From contig UBZP01000017.1 in NCBI GenBank assembly GCA_900469965.1, positions 372,001-436,000 on the forward strand: a stretch of 64,000 bases of DNA, written 5' to 3'. Shown here in pieces: positions 34,381 to 44,886 of this stretch; position 1 is the stretch's first letter; each line of letters begins with the position of its first letter. Origin of the DNA: Hyphomicrobiales bacterium. GTDB lineage: Bacteria; Pseudomonadota; Alphaproteobacteria; Rhizobiales; Rhizobiaceae. The notes under the pieces were generated by a model. The model had not been told where the DNA came from, searched no databases, and was given only the letters and a program-made list of their open reading frames with translations. The translations under genes were made by a program, and so were the position numbers.

Positions 34381-35151
34381 ATGACGACTGCACCGCAATT
34401 CTGGATCGGCACCAGCTGGAAGATGAACAAGACGCTCGCCGAGGCGCGGCTGTTCGCAGAGGGGCTGCGCGCCGCCGATGGCGCACGCGACCGGCGGATC
34501 CAGCGGTTCGTCATCCCTCCGTTCACCGCGGTGCGGGAAGTCAAGGCGATGCTCGCCGAGACGTCGGTGAAGGTCGGCGCGCAGAACATGCACTGGGCGG
34601 ACCAGGGCGCCTGGACCGGCGAGGTGTCGCCGGTGATGCTCAAGGACTGCCATCTCGATATCGTCGAGCTCGGGCATTCCGAGCGCCGCGAGCATTTCGG
34701 CGAGACCGACGAGACGGTGGGGCTGAAGACCGAGGCCGCCGTCCGTCACGGGCTCGTTCCGCTGATCTGCATCGGCGAGACGCTGGAGGAGCGCGAGGGC
34801 GGCCGGGCCGCCGAGGTTCTCGCGCGGCAGGTGCGCGGCGCGCTGTCGAAGCTGTCGGCGGAGCAGAAGAAGGCCGAGATCCTGCTCGCCTACGAGCCCG
34901 TCTGGGCCATCGGCGAAAAGGGCATTCCGGCGACCTCGGACTATGCCGATGCCCGTCATGCGGAAATCATCGCCGTCGCCGAAGAGGTACTCGGCCGCAA
35001 GATCCCCTGCCTCTACGGCGGTTCGGTCAACCCGGGCAATTGCGAGGAACTGATCGCCTGCCCGCACATCGACGGTCTCTTCATCGGACGCTCCGCCTGG
35101 AATGTCGAAGGCTATCTCGACATTCTCGGCAAATGCGCCGCCAAACTCTAA
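34381..35151 (+). CDS. eryH: D-3-tetrulose-4-phosphate isomerase (triose-phosphate-isomerase homologue TpiA2/EryH)
   Basis: 256 residues. All catalytic residues of the triose-phosphate isomerase fold are present: Lys in GTSWKMNK, His in [11 protein letters not shown], Glu in [12 protein letters not shown] and the phosphate loop [11 protein letters not shown]. In Brucella this second TpiA converts D-3-tetrulose 4-phosphate to D-erythrulose-type product for RpiB. Start: ATG 34381 or 34378, both after AAGGGA; an ATG at 34333 overlapping the eryD stop lacks such a site. It follows eryD by about 45 bases. Confidence 0.9.
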   Translation: MTTAPQFWIGTSWKMNKTLAEARLFAEGLRAADGARDRRIQRFVIPPFTAVREVKAMLAETSVKVGAQNMHWADQGAWTGEVSPVMLKDCHLDIVELGHSERREHFGETDETVGLKTEAAVRHGLVPLICIGETLEEREGGRAAEVLARQVRGALSKLSAEQKKAEILLAYEPVWAIGEKGIPATSDYADARHAEIIAVAEEVLGRKIPCLYGGSVNPGNCEELIACPHIDGLFIGRSAWNVEGYLDILGKCAAKL

Positions 35152-35161
35152 GGAGAACATC

Positions 35162-35617
35162 ATGAAGCTTGCAGTAGCCGGAGACAGCGCGGGCGAAGGC
35201 CTCGCCAAGGTCCTCGCCGACCACCTGAAGGACCGTTTCGAGGTGCACGAGGTCTCGCGCACGGATGCCGGTCCCGATGCCTTCTACGCCGACCTTTCCG
35301 ATCGCGTGGCGACCGGGGTGATCGACGGTACCTACGACAAGGCCATCCTCGTCTGCGGCACCGGCATCGGCGTCTGCATTTCGGCCAACAAGGTCCCGGG
35401 CATTCGTGCGGCGCTCACCCACGACACCTATTCGGCGGAGCGGGCGGCGCTGTCCAACAACGCCCAGATCATCACCATGGGCGCCCGGGTGATCGGGCCC
35501 GAACTGGCCAAGGCGATCGCCGACGCCTTCCTCGCCCAGACCTTCGACGAGAAAGGGCGGTCGGCAGGCAATGTCGACGCCATCAACGCGGTCGACGCCA
35601 AGTACAACGCCCGTTGA
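35162..35617 (+). CDS. eryI: D-erythrose-4-phosphate isomerase (RpiB homologue, EryI)
   Basis: 151 residues, RpiB/LacAB fold. The active-site Cys is in [20 protein letters not shown], and the phosphate-binding part is in [20 protein letters not shown]. It delivers D-erythrose 4-phosphate to the pentose-phosphate pathway as the last dedicated step of erythritol breakdown. It starts 10 bases after the tpiA2 stop with AAGGAGAA upstream. It is the last gene of the plus-strand operon and is followed by a hairpin. Confidence 0.92.
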   Translation: MKLAVAGDSAGEGLAKVLADHLKDRFEVHEVSRTDAGPDAFYADLSDRVATGVIDGTYDKAILVCGTGIGVCISANKVPGIRAALTHDTYSAERAALSNNAQIITMGARVIGPELAKAIADAFLAQTFDEKGRSAGNVDAINAVDAKYNAR

Positions 35618-35626
35618 GTGACGATC

Positions 35627-35649
35627 GGCGGTGCCGCGCCGGCATCGCC
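35627..35649. terminator. Hairpin after the ery operon
   Basis: GGCGGTGCCG (35627-35636) pairs with CGGCATCGCC (35640-35649), ten pairs with one G-T, and a 3-base loop. It is located 10 bases after the eryI stop and before the convergent HPP gene. There is no long T-run, so it may be a weak terminator or transcript-end stabiliser. Confidence 0.55.
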
Positions 35650-35692
35650 GGATCTTCATCGGAAATGACCGTTCCGGCGCTTGCCGGGCCGG

Positions 35693-36904
35693 TCAGGCGA
35701 CGTTGGCCTTGGGGCCTTCGTCTTCCGCGGGCTCCGCGGCCTGCTCGCTACGGCCCTGGAAAAGGGCGGCGATCAGGTCCGACTGGGTGACGATGCCGAC
35801 GACGCGGTTGCGCTCGTCCACGACCGGCATGTGATGGAGCCCCATGTCGGCCATCGGCGGCACCAGCTTGGCGATCATCGTCTCGGGCAGGGCCGACTGG
35901 ACGCGCCGCGTCATGATGTCGGCGACGGTGCGCGGCGTCTTCGGGCGGCCGCCCAGAACCAGCCGGACCTTGTCGCCGAAGCCAAACCGCAGCTGCCCGT
36001 TTCGTCCGAGCGCCGAATTGTGCATGAAATCGGTCTGGGTGACGATGCCGACGAGCCCGTCCGCCTCGGTCACCACCGGCAGCGCCTTGATCCGGTGCTC
36101 GAGCAGCAGGCGCCAGGCCTCCCGCAACGAGGTGTGCGGCGCGACCACGGCCACGTCGCGCGACATGACCTCGCGGCAGGTGATTTCGCCCGAGCGGCGA
36201 TGGTAGGCGCGGATCTGCGCCTGGTGCAGCAGCTCGTCGAGCACGTCGGAGCTGATGTCGACCACCTCGTCATACTGTGCCAGCACGGCCTGGAGATCTT
36301 CCGGTACGACGCCCAGCCGCTGCGTGGGCAGCGGATCGGCGGTCTGGTGCGGATTGGCCGGTGCCGCCGGAACCAGGTGCGGATAGCGCCGCCCCGTCGC
36401 GTTGTTGAAGGCGAAGGCGACGAGCAGGATCAGCGCGGAATTGATGCCGACCGGCGTCAGGATGAACCAGTATCCGGCCTCATGGACCGCCGGGCCGCCG
36501 AGAACGGCCGTCAATGCCACCGCACCGCTCGGCGGATGAAGGCAGCCCATCATCATCATTGTTGCAATGGCGATCGAGACGGCGACCGCTGCGGCGATGA
36601 CCGGGTCGCCGATGGCGAGCGCGCAGCTCACGCCGATGAAGGCGGCGATCGCATTGCCGCCGAGAACCGACCAGGGCTGTGCGAGCGGGCTCGTCGGGGC
36701 GGCGAAGAGCAGGACCGCCGAGGCCCCCATTGGCGCGATCAGCAGCGGCAGGCTCGCATCGCCGGACCCGACGGCCATCGTGCTGACGAGGCCCGTTACG
36801 AGAATGCCGACGAACGCGCCGGCCGTCGATCGGATGCGTTCGTGCCGGCTGGTCGGCGCAATATCGGGGATCAGGCGCTTCAGGAAGGCACTGGCCTTGG
36901 ACAT
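35693..36904 (-). CDS. HPP-family membrane protein with two CBS domains
   Basis: 403 residues. The N-terminal half (about 20-180) has four to five membrane helices with the family's CLHPPSGAVALTAVLGGP motif. The C-terminal half carries a CBS pair (MSRDVAVVAPHTSLREAWRL and IMTRRVQSALPETMIAKLV) that usually binds adenosine nucleotides. Related HPP proteins have been linked to nitrite/nitrate transport in cyanobacteria and plants; the role in rhizobia is not settled. It is not part of the polyol operons. An inverted repeat lies just upstream of its start. Confidence 0.88.
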   Translation of the reverse strand: MSKASAFLKRLIPDIAPTSRHERIRSTAGAFVGILVTGLVSTMAVGSGDASLPLLIAPMGASAVLLFAAPTSPLAQPWSVLGGNAIAAFIGVSCALAIGDPVIAAAVAVSIAIATMMMMGCLHPPSGAVALTAVLGGPAVHEAGYWFILTPVGINSALILLVAFAFNNATGRRYPHLVPAAPANPHQTADPLPTQRLGVVPEDLQAVLAQYDEVVDISSDVLDELLHQAQIRAYHRRSGEITCREVMSRDVAVVAPHTSLREAWRLLLEHRIKALPVVTEADGLVGIVTQTDFMHNSALGRNGQLRFGFGDKVRLVLGGRPKTPRTVADIMTRRVQSALPETMIAKLVPPMADMGLHHMPVVDERNRVVGIVTQSDLIAALFQGRSEQAAEPAEDEGPKANVA

Positions 36905-36944
36905 GACTACTCGCGGGAAAGGCGCTGCGACAGGGATTTGGTCA

Positions 36945-36969
36945 ATCGGATATCATTTGCCTATCCGAT
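36945..36969. promoter_or_regulatory. Inverted repeat ATCGGATA-N9-TATCCGAT upstream of the HPP gene
   Basis: Perfect 8-bp arms (36945-36952, 36962-36969) lie 41 bases upstream of the minus-strand HPP start in an AT-rich patch. This is typical of an operator for an unlinked regulator. The remaining bases to the next gene show nothing else. Confidence 0.5.
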
Positions 36970-37061
36970 AGGCATGAAAAATTGATCCAAATTGTGCAGG
37001 AAGTTCGAAAAAATATGCAGCGCGGCGCGTCCGCGATGGTGCCGGCCTGCCATCGCTGCCC

Positions 37062-38138
<1,077 letters not shown>

Positions 38139-38177
38139 GGTTTTCTCCTCCGGCAGGCGATGTTGGCCCTTGACCAA

Positions 38178-38203
38178 CATTATCGATATCAATATCAATA
38201 ATG
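38178..38203. promoter_or_regulatory. GntR-type operator between the divergent ATPase and gntR genes
   Basis: A 26-bp near-perfect palindrome: CATTAT (38178-38183) pairs with ATAATG (38198-38203), and inside it GATAT (38185-38189) pairs with ATATC (38192-38196). Only one position per arm and the central two bases do not match. Its central location between the GTG at 38138 and the ATG at 38240 suits simultaneous control of both transcripts by the GntR protein. Confidence 0.72.
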
Positions 38204-38239
38204 ATACAAACGTCGGTTGGCAACTCCGTGGAAGCTGCG

Positions 38240-38929
38240 ATGTCCTATTTTTCGACGAGGCCGAGTGCCCGCATGAGCGTTGCGAAGCCCGCCAAATCGG
38301 CGGCCGCCTTCAACGCGCTGAAGCGCGACATCATGCTCGGCGTCCTGCCGGCAGGTGCCGCGCTCACCGAGCTCGAGCTCGCCGCCCATTTCGGCTGCAG
38401 CCAGGGCACCGTCCGCGAGGCGCTGCTGCAATTGCAGGAGGAGGGGCTCGTCCTGCGCCAGGGGCACAAGGGCACCCAGGTCTCCGAATGCACCGAGGAC
38501 GAGGCGGTGGAGATGTTCCGCGTGCGCCGGCAGATCGAGTGCAACGGCATCCTGCGCGTGGTGCAGGCGCCGAGCCGGACGCTGATCGCCGACCTGAAGG
38601 CGTTGTTCGAAGAAATGCTGGACGCCGCGCGGCGGGACGACGAGCTGGAGCTCGCCTCCGCCGACCGCGATTTCCACCGCCGGATCTTCCAGGATGCGCG
38701 CCTGCCGGCGCTCGATCCGATCCTGCATCGCTGCCTCGTCCACAACCACCGCTTCAAGATCTCCCGCAGCACGCTGCCGCGCGATCTGGTCGCAACGGCC
38801 CAGCGCCACGCCGTCATCATCGAGGCGATCGAAAGCCGCGACCCGGCGCGCGCCGACGCGGCCCTCCGCCACCACATCGCGACGATCGTCGATCTCGGTC
38901 CGAGCGTCTTTCCGGATTTCGTCCAATGA
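38240..38929 (+). CDS. GntR-family transcriptional regulator (FCD domain)
   Basis: 229 residues from ATG 38240; an upstream in-frame ATG at 38201 lies inside the operator and is unlikely, and ATG 38273 is another option. Winged helix [20 protein letters not shown], then an all-helical FCD ligand domain with metal-ligand-like [25 protein letters not shown] and the final RHHIATI. It is the local regulator of the sugar importer operon; its stop overlaps the next gene (ATGA). The inducer would be the sugar, sugar acid or an intermediate of the pathway. Confidence 0.9.
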   Translation: MSYFSTRPSARMSVAKPAKSAAAFNALKRDIMLGVLPAGAALTELELAAHFGCSQGTVREALLQLQEEGLVLRQGHKGTQVSECTEDEAVEMFRVRRQIECNGILRVVQAPSRTLIADLKALFEEMLDAARRDDELELASADRDFHRRIFQDARLPALDPILHRCLVHNHRFKISRSTLPRDLVATAQRHAVIIEAIESRDPARADAALRHHIATIVDLGPSVFPDFVQ

Positions 38930-39906
38930 CCGCCTTCGATCCCACGCTCTCGCCGGAGATGGCAGCACTGATGGAGCGCATGGCATCGGCCGGCCCGCAG
39001 CCGGACCCGACGCTGTTGCCGCCGGCGGAGGGCCGGGCGCTTTCGGAGGAGAACAATCGCCGCTGGAACCGCGAGCTGCCGCCGATGGCGTTGGCGACGG
39101 ACTGCCGCGTCGAAGCGAACGCCGCATTGGGGTCGGTCGCCTGCAGGATGCGGGTACTGGTGCCGGAGGGTGCCGCCGCCGGCGCCATCCTCTACGTCCA
39201 TGGCGGCGGCTTTGCCTTCTGCAGTCCGGAGACGCACGAGCGCTGCGCCCGCCTGCTGGCGATTGCGGCCGGCATGCCGGTGCTCGTGCCCGACTACCGG
39301 CTGGCGCCCGAGAACCCCTATCCGGCCGGCCTGACGGATGTCGTGGCCTGCCTGCGCGCAGCGTTTGCGGCAACGAAGGCGGCCGGCGTCGTTGCGGGAC
39401 CGCTGATCGTCGCCGGCGATTCCGCCGGCGCCAACCTGGCGCTCGCCGCACTGCTGCACGAGCAGCGGCAGACCGTTCCGACCGCGGTCGCCGGCGCGCT
39501 GCTGTTCTACGGCAATTATGCGCTGGATTTCTCGACGCCATCCTATCTGGCCTTCGAGAACGGCCCCGGGCTGACGCGGGCGCGGATGCAGCGCTACTGG
39601 GCCTGGTATCCGGCGGCCGGAGCCGATCTCTCCGGCGACCCGCTCGCCTGTCCGCTGGCCGCCGACGACGGGGCGCTCATGGCCCTGCCGCCGCTGCATC
39701 TGATGGCGGGCGGGGTCGATCCGCTCCTGTCCGATACACTGAATTTGCACCAGCGTCTGCAGGCGCTCGGGCGGAAGGAGACCGTCACGGTCGTTCCGGG
39801 CGTGGTGCACGGGTTCCTGCAATACACGATCGATCTCGCAGCGGCGCGGGAGGCACTTGCCGCTGCCGGGATCGCAGCAAGGACGATGGCTGCAGCAACG
39901 GCCTAG
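38926..39906 (+). CDS. Alpha/beta hydrolase of the hormone-sensitive-lipase (esterase) family
   Basis: 326 residues. Oxyanion motif YVHGGGFAFCS, nucleophile GDSAGANLALAAL, acid in GGVDPLLSD and histidine in GVVHGFLQY: a complete catalytic set. It has no signal peptide, so it is cytoplasmic. Its start overlaps the gntR stop by four bases, placing it inside a sugar-import operon. The likely job is removal of an acyl (for example acetyl) group or opening of a lactone in the imported carbohydrate; this is inference from context. Confidence 0.88.
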   Translation: MTAFDPTLSPEMAALMERMASAGPQPDPTLLPPAEGRALSEENNRRWNRELPPMALATDCRVEANAALGSVACRMRVLVPEGAAAGAILYVHGGGFAFCSPETHERCARLLAIAAGMPVLVPDYRLAPENPYPAGLTDVVACLRAAFAATKAAGVVAGPLIVAGDSAGANLALAALLHEQRQTVPTAVAGALLFYGNYALDFSTPSYLAFENGPGLTRARMQRYWAWYPAAGADLSGDPLACPLAADDGALMALPPLHLMAGGVDPLLSDTLNLHQRLQALGRKETVTVVPGVVHGFLQYTIDLAAAREALAAAGIAARTMAAATA

Positions 39907-39936
39907 CCGGCCAAGAATTCAAAGGAGGAGACGACA

Positions 39937-41133
39937 ATGAACTTCAGGAAATTCAGCATGGGCGTTGCACTTGCGGCAACGCTTCTGGCATCCACGGCGT
40001 CCGCCGAGACGGTCCGTTTCTGGTATCATTTCGACAATCCGGAAAACCCGATGGCGGACCTCGTCGCCAAGTTCGAGGCGGCCAATCCCGGCATCACGAT
40101 CGAGGCGGAGAACGTGCCGTGGAACAGCTACTACGACACGCTCTACACCTCGCTTGTCGGCGGCAACGCGCCGGATGCGGCAATGGTGAAGCTGTTTGCC
40201 CAGCCGCGCCTGACCGAGATGGGCGCGCTCGAGCCACTCGGTGACAGGATCGACGCCTGGCCCGGCAAGGCCGATCTGCTCGACAACCTGCTCGAGCTGA
40301 ACAAGGGCGCGGACGGGCAGCAATACTACCTGCCGATCCAGTACGTCGTCCTCTACCTCTACTACCGCGCCGACCTGTTCGAGCAGGCCGGCCTGCAGCC
40401 GCCGAAGACCTGCGAGGAGTTCCGCGACGCGGCGATCAAGCTGACCAAGGCGCCGGAGACCTACGGCTTCGGCCTGCGCGGCGGCAAGGGCGGCTGGGAC
40501 CAGTGGGGCGCCTTCGTGCTGTCGCAGGGCGGCGAGCTGAAGCCCGGCGGCCTGACCAATGAGAAGGCGGTGGCGGCCAACCAGTGGCTGATCGACCTGT
40601 TCCAGAAGGACAAGGTCATCCCGCCGTCGGCACCGAACGACGGCTTCCAGGAAATCACCGGCGCCTTCAAGGCCGGCACGACGGCGATGACGATCCATCA
40701 CATCGGCTCGTCGAACGACATGGTCAAGGCGCTCGGCGACAAGGTGTCGGCGGTGCCGGTCCCCGAATGCGGCGGCAACCGCTGGACCTCCTATGGCGAC
40801 GAGTCGCTGGCGATCTTCTCCTCCTCCGAGGTGAAGGATGCGGCCTGGAAGTGGATCTCGTTCCTCGCCGAGGGGGAGAACAACGTCGCCTTCAACAAGG
40901 CGACCGGCCAGATGACCGTGACCAAGAGCGGCTCGGAAAACTGGAACCTGCATGAACGCCGCTTCGTCGACGCGACGGTCGATTCGCTGCCCTTCGCCCA
41001 TGTGCTGCCGCAGACGCCGGCGACGTCCGAGTTCGTCAACACCGCATGGCAGGCGGCCATGCAGCAGGCGCTGACGGGGCAGATCACGTCCAAGCAGATG
41101 ATGGAGCAGCTGGAAGGGCTCTTCGCGCAGTAG
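39937..41133 (+). CDS. Extracellular solute-binding protein family 1 (sugar-binding)
   Basis: 398 residues. A signal peptide (FSMGVALAATLLASTASA) precedes a UgpB/MalE-type two-domain fold (VRFWYHFDNPENPMADLVAK; YYLPIQYVVLYLYYRADLFE; RWTSYGDESLAIFSSSEVKD). A GGAGGAG site precedes the ATG. It captures a mono- or oligosaccharide or a glycerophosphodiester for the two permeases downstream. UgpB resemblance alone does not settle the ligand; the metabolic genes downstream point to a sugar or sugar acid. Confidence 0.92.
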   Translation: MNFRKFSMGVALAATLLASTASAETVRFWYHFDNPENPMADLVAKFEAANPGITIEAENVPWNSYYDTLYTSLVGGNAPDAAMVKLFAQPRLTEMGALEPLGDRIDAWPGKADLLDNLLELNKGADGQQYYLPIQYVVLYLYYRADLFEQAGLQPPKTCEEFRDAAIKLTKAPETYGFGLRGGKGGWDQWGAFVLSQGGELKPGGLTNEKAVAANQWLIDLFQKDKVIPPSAPNDGFQEITGAFKAGTTAMTIHHIGSSNDMVKALGDKVSAVPVPECGGNRWTSYGDESLAIFSSSEVKDAAWKWISFLAEGENNVAFNKATGQMTVTKSGSENWNLHERRFVDATVDSLPFAHVLPQTPATSEFVNTAWQAAMQQALTGQITSKQMMEQLEGLFAQ

Positions 41134-41216
41134 CAAGCCCGACCTCGTCCCCCACCTGCAGCGTCAGGGCGGGTGGGGGATCATCCCAGCCCGAAAAGGC
41201 AAGGAACTGAAATCCG

Positions 41217-42140
41217 ATGACCGTGATCACCTCGTCCGCCGCAGCCGACCCCGCCATCCCGACGCCCTGGAGCACGCGGCTGATGCCCTACATGCTGCTC
41301 GCGCCGGCGGTGCTGGTGACGGTGTTCATCGTCTTCATGCCGATGGTGCAGGCGGTCTGGACCAGCTTCTACGACCTCATCCTGTGGAAGCCGAATGCCA
41401 GCCGTTTCGTCGGCTTCGGCAACTATGTGAAGCTCTTCGCCGACCCGGTCTTCTGGACCGCGCTGTGGAACACGGTGATCTGGATCGGCCTGACGGTGCC
41501 GCTGCAGATGGGGCTCGGCCTCATCACCGCCCTTCTGCTGAACCGCGAATTTCCCTGGCGCGGTCTTGCGCGCGCCCTCATCATCATCCCCTGGGCGCTG
41601 CCGAGCGTCGTGATCGCGCTGATGTGGCGCTGGATCTACGACCCGAACACCGGCGTGCTCAACGACATCCTGATCTATCTCTCGATCGTGCGGAGCGCGG
41701 TGCCGTGGCTCGCCGATCCGAACCTTGCGCTCTATGCCGTCATCGCCACGCTGACCTGGCAGGGCTTTCCGTTCTTCGCGGTGATGATCCTCGCCGGCCT
41801 GCAGGGCATTCCGAAGAGCCAGTACGAGGCCGCCTCGATCGACGGCGCCACCGCCTGGCGCCAATTCGTGCACATCACCCTGCCGGGGATCGCGCCCGTG
41901 CTGGCGACGGCCGGCCTGCTGCGCGTCATCTGGGTGGCCAATTCGATGGACGTGATCTTCGTGATGACCGGCGGCGGGCCGGGCTATGCGACCCACACGC
42001 TGCCGCTCTACGCCTTCGTGCGCGCACGGCAGAACCTCGACTTCGGCTACGGCACCGCGATCGCCGTGACCTTCACCATTCTGCTCGGCGCGATCGTCGC
42101 CGTCTATCTGGCCCGTACTATGCGCGAGGTTGAGCGATGA
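41217..42140 (+). CDS. Sugar ABC transporter permease (UgpA/MalF type)
   Basis: 307 residues with six membrane helices. The EAA loop is in YEAASIDGATAWRQFVHITLPG, the ATPase contact. The start is ATG 41217 after a short gap from the binding protein. It overlaps the partner permease gene by four bases (ATGA), consistent with equimolar production of the two channel halves. Confidence 0.92.
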   Translation: MTVITSSAAADPAIPTPWSTRLMPYMLLAPAVLVTVFIVFMPMVQAVWTSFYDLILWKPNASRFVGFGNYVKLFADPVFWTALWNTVIWIGLTVPLQMGLGLITALLLNREFPWRGLARALIIIPWALPSVVIALMWRWIYDPNTGVLNDILIYLSIVRSAVPWLADPNLALYAVIATLTWQGFPFFAVMILAGLQGIPKSQYEAASIDGATAWRQFVHITLPGIAPVLATAGLLRVIWVANSMDVIFVMTGGGPGYATHTLPLYAFVRARQNLDFGYGTAIAVTFTILLGAIVAVYLARTMREVER

Positions 42141-42970
42141 ACAGACCGAGCACCGCACGCCGCATCCTGACGACCGACCTTCCGGTTCTCTTCATCGTGC
42201 TCTTCGCGATGGCGCCGTTCGCCTGGATGGTCCTGACCTCTCTGACGCCGACCGCAGCACTGAACGCGACCGGCGTCTCCCTCTCGCCGGCCGGCTGGAG
42301 CCTCGACAACTACGTCCGCCTGCTCGAGCAGACGTCCTTCCTCGGCAACATGATGGATAGCCTCATCATCGCCGGCGGCACGGTCGTGCTCGGGCTGGCG
42401 GTCGCGGTCACCGCGGCTTACGCCTTCTCGCGCTTCCGCTTCGCCGGGCGCAAGCTGCTGATGCTGCAGTTCCTGCTGATCAACATGTTCCCGGTCGTAC
42501 TCCTGATCCTGCCGCTGTTCGTGCTGATGAAGAACGCCGGCATTCTCGACACGCATTTCGGGCTCATCCTCGCGAACGCCACGGTGGCGATCCCGTTTGC
42601 GGTGTGGATGCTGACGAGCTATATCGGCGCCATCCCGAAGAGCCTCGACGAGGCGGCGATGATCGACGGCTGCTCGCGGCTCAAGGCGCTGTGGCGCGTC
42701 GTCCTGCCGCTGACCATGCCCGGCATCATCTCCACCGGCATCTACATCTTCATCACCGCCTGGAACGAATATCTCTACGCGCTGACGCTCGGCGGGCGGA
42801 ACGTCCGTCCCGTCACCGTCGCCATCCAGACGCTGATCGGCGAATACCAGATCGAGTGGGGCCTGCTTGCCGCCGGCGCCGTCGTCGGCGCCATGCCCGC
42901 CACCATCCTGTTCCTTCTCGTCCAGCGCCGCCTGATCGGCGGGCTCACGCAGGGTGCGGTGAAGGGCTGA
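42137..42970 (+). CDS. Sugar ABC transporter permease (UgpE/MalG type)
   Basis: 277 residues with six membrane helices. The EAA loop is [20 protein letters not shown], and the C-terminal [17 protein letters not shown] is the usual ending of MalG-type permeases. It is the second half of the heterodimeric channel and is followed after 21 bases by the isomerase gene. Confidence 0.93.
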   Translation: MNRPSTARRILTTDLPVLFIVLFAMAPFAWMVLTSLTPTAALNATGVSLSPAGWSLDNYVRLLEQTSFLGNMMDSLIIAGGTVVLGLAVAVTAAYAFSRFRFAGRKLLMLQFLLINMFPVVLLILPLFVLMKNAGILDTHFGLILANATVAIPFAVWMLTSYIGAIPKSLDEAAMIDGCSRLKALWRVVLPLTMPGIISTGIYIFITAWNEYLYALTLGGRNVRPVTVAIQTLIGEYQIEWGLLAAGAVVGAMPATILFLLVQRRLIGGLTQGAVKG

Positions 42971-42991
42971 ATTTCAAGAAGAGGACTGACC

Positions 42992-43873
42992 ATGAACCCC
43001 GTCGGGTTGATATCCATGCAATATGCGCGGCCCTTCACGGCCGAGCACTTCCCGCTGTTTTCGCGGATGCGCGAGCTCGGCTACGACTTCGTGGAACTGC
43101 TGGTGCCCGAGCCGGGCGAGCTGGATCTCGAGGACACGCGCAAGGCGCTCGACGATGCAGGGCTCGCCGTGGTGCTCGCCGCGCGCGTCAACCTGCAGCG
43201 CAACCTCTCCTCCGACGATCCGGTCGCCCACCGTGCCGGCATCGACTACCTGAAATACGCATCCGATTGCGCCGCGGCCCTCGGCTGCACGATCGTCGGC
43301 GGGCCGCTGACCGGCAATCCGCTCGTCTTTGCCGGCCGGCCGCCGCAGCCGGTTTCGGAAGAGGAGCGCCTCGCCAGGAAGGCGCGCTGCGTCGCCGGGC
43401 TGAAGGAAGCGGGCGATCATGCGCAGAAACTCGGCGTGGTGCTGGCCGTCGAGCCGCTGAACCGCTTCGAGAGCGACGTGCTGTGCACCACGCAGCAGGC
43501 GATCGAGCTCCTGGACGCGGTCGACCACCCCGCCGTCCAGCTGATGCTCGACACCTTCCACATGCACATGGAGGAAGCCTCGATCGCCGAGGCGATCCGG
43601 CTCGGCGGCAGGCGCGTCGTCCATTTCCAGGCGAACGAGAACCATCGCGGCTTTCCGGGCACCGGCGCCACCGACTGGGTCGACGTCTTCCGGGCGCTGC
43701 ACGAGATCGGCTACGAGGGCCCGGTCTCGCTCGAGCCGTTCCGCCGCAACGACGACCGCTTCGGCGTTCCCTTCGCGCAGTGGCGTCCGCCGCACGAAGA
43801 CGAAAGCGAACGGCTCGCGGCCTCTGCCGAATTCATCAAGTCCCACATCACATTGACGGAATATCGCCGATGA
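42992..43873 (+). CDS. Sugar epimerase/isomerase, D-tagatose-3-epimerase-like TIM barrel
   Basis: 293 residues. The metal-binding acid/His set of the tagatose/psicose 3-epimerase group is visible: AVEPLNRFESD, LMLDTFHMHMEEA, HFQANENHRGFPGTGATDW and SLEPFRR. Members move the hydroxyl at C3 of ketohexoses or isomerise hydroxypyruvate. Here it probably epimerises a keto-sugar made by the adjacent dehydrogenases. Its stop overlaps the Gfo/Idh/MocA start (ATGA). Confidence 0.88.
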   Translation: MNPVGLISMQYARPFTAEHFPLFSRMRELGYDFVELLVPEPGELDLEDTRKALDDAGLAVVLAARVNLQRNLSSDDPVAHRAGIDYLKYASDCAAALGCTIVGGPLTGNPLVFAGRPPQPVSEEERLARKARCVAGLKEAGDHAQKLGVVLAVEPLNRFESDVLCTTQQAIELLDAVDHPAVQLMLDTFHMHMEEASIAEAIRLGGRRVVHFQANENHRGFPGTGATDWVDVFRALHEIGYEGPVSLEPFRRNDDRFGVPFAQWRPPHEDESERLAASAEFIKSHITLTEYRR

Positions 43874-44865
43874 CACTGAAGATTGGTTGGATCGGGTGCG
43901 GCATCCACGCCACCCAGATGCTCTTGCCCCAGCTCGTTCGCCACGACGTCGAACTCGTCGCGCTCTGCGACATCGACGCCAAGCGCCTTGCCTCGGCCGG
44001 CCGCCAGTTCGGCGTCTCGAGGCTCACGAGCGACGCGGCGGAACTGATCGGCACCCGCGGCCTCGACGCCGTCGGCATGGCGGTCGGCCCCGACCAGCAC
44101 CTCGCCTTCGGCAAGATGGCGCTGGAGCGCGGCCTGCCGGTGTTCATGGAGAAGCCGCCGTCGGGCAGCGCCGCCGGCGCCCGCGAGCTGCTTGCCGCAT
44201 CCGAGCGGTCCGGCAAGCCGCTGCTCGTCGGCTTCATGAAGCGCTACTCCGCCGGCAACAAGATCGCCGCGAACATCCTGCGATCGGGCCGCTTCGGCGA
44301 CGTGCTGGGCCTGACCGGCTACTACATGACGGCGCCCGGCTATTTCGTCGGCAACGTGGACTATACCGGCTTCTTCCTGCACCATTGCGTCCACTACATG
44401 GACCTCGTCTCCTTCCTCGTCTCGCCGGTGAGGAAGCTTTCGGCGCGCAAGGTGGAGAAGGAGCCGGGCAAGGTGCTGTTCCACATCAACTTCGATTTCG
44501 AATGCGGCGCGATCGGCACCATCGCCATGGGCACCATCCAGTCGCGCGGCGCGCCCGTGGAGCGCATCGAGCTGATGGGCGACCACCAGCGCATCGAGGT
44601 CGACAACGTCATCGAGGTCCGCTGGAACCGCAACCCGCCGTTCAAGGTCGACGATCCGCTGGCGACGCTCACAGACAGCGTCGACAGCCTGACCTGGAAG
44701 CCGAACTTCACCGCCGCTGCCAACGAGGACCCGAAGGGCTACTTCTCGCTGCTTGCCGACGTCATCCCGGCGCTCGGCGGCGCGGAGACCGCAGCCCCCA
44801 CCATCGAGGACGGGGTCGTGGCGATGGAACGGCTGGAAACGCTCCGCCGCGAACTGGCTCTCTGA
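43870..44865 (+). CDS. Gfo/Idh/MocA-family NAD(P)-dependent sugar dehydrogenase
   Basis: 331 residues. Rossmann N-terminus IGWIGCGIHATQMLLPQLV, the conserved catalytic-Lys motif PVFMEKPPSGSAAGA, and a C-terminal sheet domain with YYMTAPGYFVGN and a potential catalytic His in HHCVHYMDL. The family oxidises or reduces sugar hydroxyls, often as the first step of rare-sugar degradation. It is translationally coupled to the epimerase gene. Confidence 0.9.
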   Translation: MTLKIGWIGCGIHATQMLLPQLVRHDVELVALCDIDAKRLASAGRQFGVSRLTSDAAELIGTRGLDAVGMAVGPDQHLAFGKMALERGLPVFMEKPPSGSAAGARELLAASERSGKPLLVGFMKRYSAGNKIAANILRSGRFGDVLGLTGYYMTAPGYFVGNVDYTGFFLHHCVHYMDLVSFLVSPVRKLSARKVEKEPGKVLFHINFDFECGAIGTIAMGTIQSRGAPVERIELMGDHQRIEVDNVIEVRWNRNPPFKVDDPLATLTDSVDSLTWKPNFTAAANEDPKGYFSLLADVIPALGGAETAAPTIEDGVVAMERLETLRRELAL

Positions 44866-44886
44866 GCACGACAGGAAAGGCAGGCC

